A stretch of DNA of 19,339 nt. Source: Terana coerulea (lineage: Eukaryota; Basidiomycota; Agaricomycetes; Polyporales; Phanerochaetaceae). Below are positions 16,134 through 19,339 of this stretch, piece by piece. The stretch's first letter is position 1. Each line of letters begins with the position of its first letter. A program made the translations under genes and the position numbers. Under the pieces are notes generated by a model. The model did no database searches, was not told the DNA's origin, and was given only the letters and a program-made list of their open reading frames with translations. Location: NCBI GenBank assembly GCA_024811115.1, contig JAKOGH010000041.1, forward strand, positions 1-19,339, in the 5' to 3' direction.

Positions 16134-17762
16134 ATGGTTATGAGCTCGCAAGACGATGCGGTGCCCGCTCAGGATACCGGGCTCACTCCCAGTGGCACGA
16201 CCTCAGTGGTGCTTGCTAGGCCAGCTTGCGTGTACAAAGTACGGGACCGCACCAAACAAGGTGTGCATTCTCTTCAGTTGATCTGTGTATGCGCACTGAT
16301 GCATGCAAAGACTGCCCTCCGCGAAGCACGCGCTCAATATTTGACCTCCCACCGGAGCTCCTGGCTGAAGCTTTCTGCTGGCTCATGATTTCGGCGCACG
16401 AAGCACAGGTCTCACCAGATCCTCCCGCGCCGTATTCCTGGCTCGCCGTCCGGCTTGTGTGCCGACGCTGGCGGCAGGCTGCACTACACTATCCGCAGTT
16501 ATACACCATCATCTATCTCACCCGCCCGGAGTGCGTACAGGAGATGCTGGTCAGGTCTGGCAGCCTTCCGGTTGTTGTAATCACTTGGCGTCGCCGTCAC
16601 CCTTCCTCCTCTGCAGACCCCATCGCTTGCAACAACCTCATTCTGCAGCACATGGGGCGCGTCCGTCACGCGCAGCTGATGATCACCGCAGGAAGCTTCG
16701 ACGTTATCCGCGCCTTGAAACCCGAAGACCGCCATGCCCCACATCTGCAATCGCTTGAACTGAGGATGCCCCATGCTGGCTTCAGACCCACGCTACACTA
16801 TGACCATCCCCCGCTTTTCAGAGATATGGCTTTCCCTCAGCTCACTACGTTGACGTGCACCGGCGTGCAGCCCCGAACATCCGTGATATACTATTGCCAA
16901 CATTACGCAGCCTCGAGCTCCGCCATTGCCACATTAACCTTGTTGCGACGGAGTTTGCCTTGCTGCTGGGGGCACTTTCCGGCCTGCAGAAGCTCACGCT
17001 CACCGGGAATCGTACACGGCTCCTGACTACTGGACTGAACGATGACTGGGCGTCCATGGCCACTCGCAAAAGGTTACCACGCTCCCGCAGCTCCAAAAGG
17101 TCACACTTGGTATAGGAGTGGCGGCGTACGGGATACACGCCATCCATCATATCGCTTGTCCCGCCGTTTCCCTTGCGATACAAGGCGGTGATTTAGGGGA
17201 CACTCGGATCAACATTATTGCATCTAAGCTGCGGGGGCAGGGAGCTCCCAGCAGTATACTACCATCGCCACACAGCCTTAGCATTGTGCTCCACCAGAGC
17301 CGCCGCGTTGGGCGACTCATGATCTCGGTCAAGCTATGGAGTGGACGTCAGTCTCTAGACTACATGCACTCCAGGCTATTCGTGTTTGACGGCACACCAC
17401 TCCTCGAGATCACGGACGCAATAATTGAGCACCGCTGTATTATGCGCCTCCTCAAACAGCTGCCCCTGTCCGAGGTCCAACAGCTACTCATATCCGACAA
17501 CCTGTCCCTCGAGAGTACCCTCGACCGGACAGAGCTATTTTCTATGTTCAACTCTGTTGCGGAGGCGGGGATCGTGTACAATTCGTGGCCGGACCAGGCG
17601 GCATCAGAGCTCTCCGCGCTGCGGGTCGTTGCGGAGATGCGGCCGCTGCTCCCGACCCTGGCACTGTTTTCGCTGTACGAGGCAGGCCGGCGAGCGCCAT
17701 GCCGCCCCCAGATGCGTACACGGCAACGAGAAACTTTCATCGCACGCAGTCAGGCGCAGTAG
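16134..17762 (+). pseudogene. F-box domain protein, tandem copy 2, broken by two 1-nt deletions
   Basis: A paralogue of copy 1 with the same structure: exon 1 (16134-16260) encodes a divergent leader, the intron is 16261-16310 (50 nt), and exon 2 begins DCPPRSTRSIFDLPPELLAEAFCWLMIS. The F-box is intact and very close to copy 1. Compared with copy 1, one base is missing at the C run 16871-16874 (where copy 1 has a full CTC codon) and one at 17068-17071 (four A instead of five at 13891-13895). Homology therefore passes through three frames: to about 16870, then to 17071, then to 17762. Literal translation leaves the conserved protein after about 16870, and a tail resembling the copy 1 tail continues in the n+2 frame to 17866. 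It could be a decaying duplicate, or a functional gene with two homopolymer errors in the assembly. Confidence 0.8.
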
Positions 17763-17866
17763 AAACGCGGGTGCTGCAGCACCCGGTGTCCGTTCACGAT
17801 TTTGCACCATTTGAAGCTGTGCGAGTGATATGTGTGCACACGCTGCGGCTGGTTTTAGCCAAATGA

Positions 17867-18184
17867 AGCTGGCATTCACTGGTTTCGCTATCATTCCCTG
17901 TAAATTACTCATAAAATGCTGAGCTGAGCCAAGCAGACACCATTTGCAGACCCGCAGGATTATGTCTTGTATTCTCTCAGGAAATTCTACAATCTTCAGG
18001 TTTTGGACGCCTTATGGTTGTCAAAGGGCAGAGTCCTGAACCAGTCCGCTCATGTCCCATGGGTGATACGGCTATTGGGCCCACTCTTTGAGGCTTCGTC
18101 TTGCTTTTTGTATTTTATTTGTATGAGTCACTCTTGCTTACCTTATTACGCTCGGCGCTAACAGCTTGCATTGACTTGTTTTGT
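17867..18184. other. Spacer between F-box copies 2 and 3
   Basis: About 320 bases with no supported gene. It should include the 3' end of copy 2. A 64-residue plus-strand open frame (17967-18161) has no recognisable motif. Confidence 0.5.
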
Positions 18185-18249
18185 GGCGTGGGAAGTGCGT
18201 CAGCCCACAAACACGAGCGATTGAGATGATTCGTGTTTGTACGTGAACC
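18185..18249 (+). promoter_or_regulatory. Upstream block shared by F-box copies 2 and 3 (copy 3)
   Basis: The counterpart of 15870-15935, including the exact 13-base string at 18203-18215. It lies about 180-245 bases before the ATG of copy 3, so promoter-side sequence was duplicated together with the gene. Confidence 0.6.
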
Positions 18250-18340
18250 GCCAACGGCACCATCCACAATTAGCCTCCCAGACAATTACAGCGTGAAATT
18301 TGTCTTCAAGCTGACTAGCGCACGTGATCCCCCGGCCTGC

Positions 18341-18351
18341 TGGCGTTTATA
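18341..18351 (+). promoter_or_regulatory. TATA-like block of F-box copy 3
   Basis: TGGCGTTTATA differs at one base from the block before copy 2 and lies 78-88 bases before the ATG at 18429. Confidence 0.45.
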
Positions 18352-18428
18352 GTACCCGAACCATCTCTCCCTCTTCAACCCGCCTTCATCATCGAGCATC
18401 TCGCAGCCACTGGATCCGTACTGCTGAA

Positions 18429-19339
18429 ATGGTGATTAGCTTGCAACCCAATGAGGCATCAGGCAAGGGCCTTGCTTCCAGTGAAGTAGTCCGAGGTACG
18501 ACTACAGCATTTGCGACTTCAACATTCGGGCACATAGCACAGGGAACCAACAGGGAACCGCAAACCAAGGTGTGCATTCTCTTTTATGGACATGTATATA
18601 CAAACTAAGGCATGCAAAGACCGCCCTTCACGAAATGCAGCCTCAATATGCGACCTCCCACCGGAGCTCCTGGCGGAGGCCTTCTGCTGGCTCATGATTT
18701 CGGTGTACGAGGCCCGGGACAGCCACAAGCGGCCTACGCCATACTCTTGGCTCATCGTCCGGTTATTATGTCGGAGCTGGCGATATGCTGCGCTGCACTA
18801 TCCGCGGCTGTCGACTATCATCTAGTATCTCATCCGCCCGGATTGCGTACAGGAGATGTTGGCTAGGTCTGGCAGCCTCCCGGTTACTGTGCTCCCTTGG
18901 AATAGCTGCTTACTGGCAGAAGACTCGGAGGATGTCGCCGCATGCAACAGCCTCATTCTACAGCACCAGGGACGTGTCTGCCACGCAGAATTGGAGATCA
19001 CCGAGGCAAGCTTTCATGCCATCTGCACGTTGGAGTCCGAAGACCGCGGTGCCTCACCTCTGCGCTCCCTTGTGCTTCAGATGTCCCCATACTCTTCCGC
19101 ATTGCGCCCACACCACAGGAAAAGCATCCTCCACTCTTCAGAGGCATGGCCTTCCCTTAGCTCCACGACCTGATATGCCACGACGCACAGCTCGCGAGCA
19201 TCCGCGGGATGCTCGTGCCCGCCTTACATCGTCTCGAGCTCAACGATGTCTACATCAACCTCGCAGTGATGGAGTTTGCTACTGCGCTGGAGGCGCTGTC
19301 CGCCTTGGAGGAGCTCAAACTCGCTGGGCACAGCGCCCC
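18429..19339 (+). pseudogene. F-box domain protein, tandem copy 3, degenerate and 3'-truncated by the window
   Basis: The third paralogue keeps the ATG at 18429, an intron at 18570-18619 (gtgtgcattc...gcatgcaaag, matching copy 2) and the F-box DLPPELLAEAFCWLMIS. Lesions relative to copies 1 and 2: exon 1 is 141 nt, so it no longer joins exon 2 in phase; a three-base insertion creates an in-frame TAG at 18823-18825 right after the F-box; the frame shifts between about 19090 and 19131; and a CAG codon of copy 1 is TAG at 19158-19160 in the homologous frame. Homology to the Leu-rich region continues to the window edge (LVPALHRLELNDVYINLAVMEFA). With four independent lesions, not all in homopolymers, this is a true pseudogene rather than sequencing error. 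Confidence 0.85.

Noticed and set aside
1..19339. CRISPR array, prokaryotic operon, or a coherent biosynthetic gene cluster
   Set aside because: There are no regularly spaced short repeats, the genes are intron-rich and eukaryotic, and the dehydrogenase, AMP-binding enzyme and transporter lack a core synthase or shared regulatory motif that would tie them into one pathway.

Overview
This window is nuclear DNA from a filamentous basidiomycete, most likely an agaricomycete (a polypore-like fungus is a reasonable guess). Genes are split by many short introns of about 46-67 nt with GT..AG ends and CTRAY-like branch points, coding DNA is GC-rich, and the products match basidiomycete families. There is no operon structure; each gene appears to have its own promoter.

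Layout. 1-2986 (+): 3' part of the autophagy cysteine protease gene ATG4, whose reading frame is interrupted three times in this sequence. 3497-4964 (-): a Rab7-like small GTPase with a long Ser/Pro-rich insert, convergent with ATG4; its frame is interrupted twice, both times inside the insert. 5367-6966 (-): an intact 9-exon zinc alcohol dehydrogenase of the glutathione-independent formaldehyde dehydrogenase type, with a predicted 8-nt micro-exon. 7063-8397: a long spacer with a near-perfect 20-bp hairpin. 8472-10201 (+): an intact stand-alone adenylate-forming (AMP-binding) enzyme. 10753-12621 (+): an intact 7-exon auxin-efflux-carrier-like (PIN-like) membrane transporter.

12936-19339 (+): an accessory region with three tandem copies of one F-box gene. 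Copy 1 is nearly intact, copy 2 has two single-base deletions, and copy 3 is a clear pseudogene that runs off the window. All three share the same intron position, and copies 2 and 3 share promoter blocks. Between copies 1 and 2 lies a 782-bp element with inverted arms, each able to fold into a hairpin, flanked by a perfect 12-bp direct repeat. It looks like a mobile-element insertion, and its size roughly accounts for the larger spacing between copies 1 and 2 than between copies 2 and 3.

The five single-copy genes are unrelated functions (autophagy, membrane traffic, C1/aldehyde detoxification, acyl activation, transport) and do not form an evident pathway. Many of the frame breaks are single-base changes in or beside homopolymer runs, so consensus error in the assembly must be considered alongside true pseudogenisation. 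No rRNA, tRNA, CRISPR or prokaryotic feature was found. All coordinates and splice sites were derived by eye from the sequence, and family assignments rest on recognised motifs rather than a database search.
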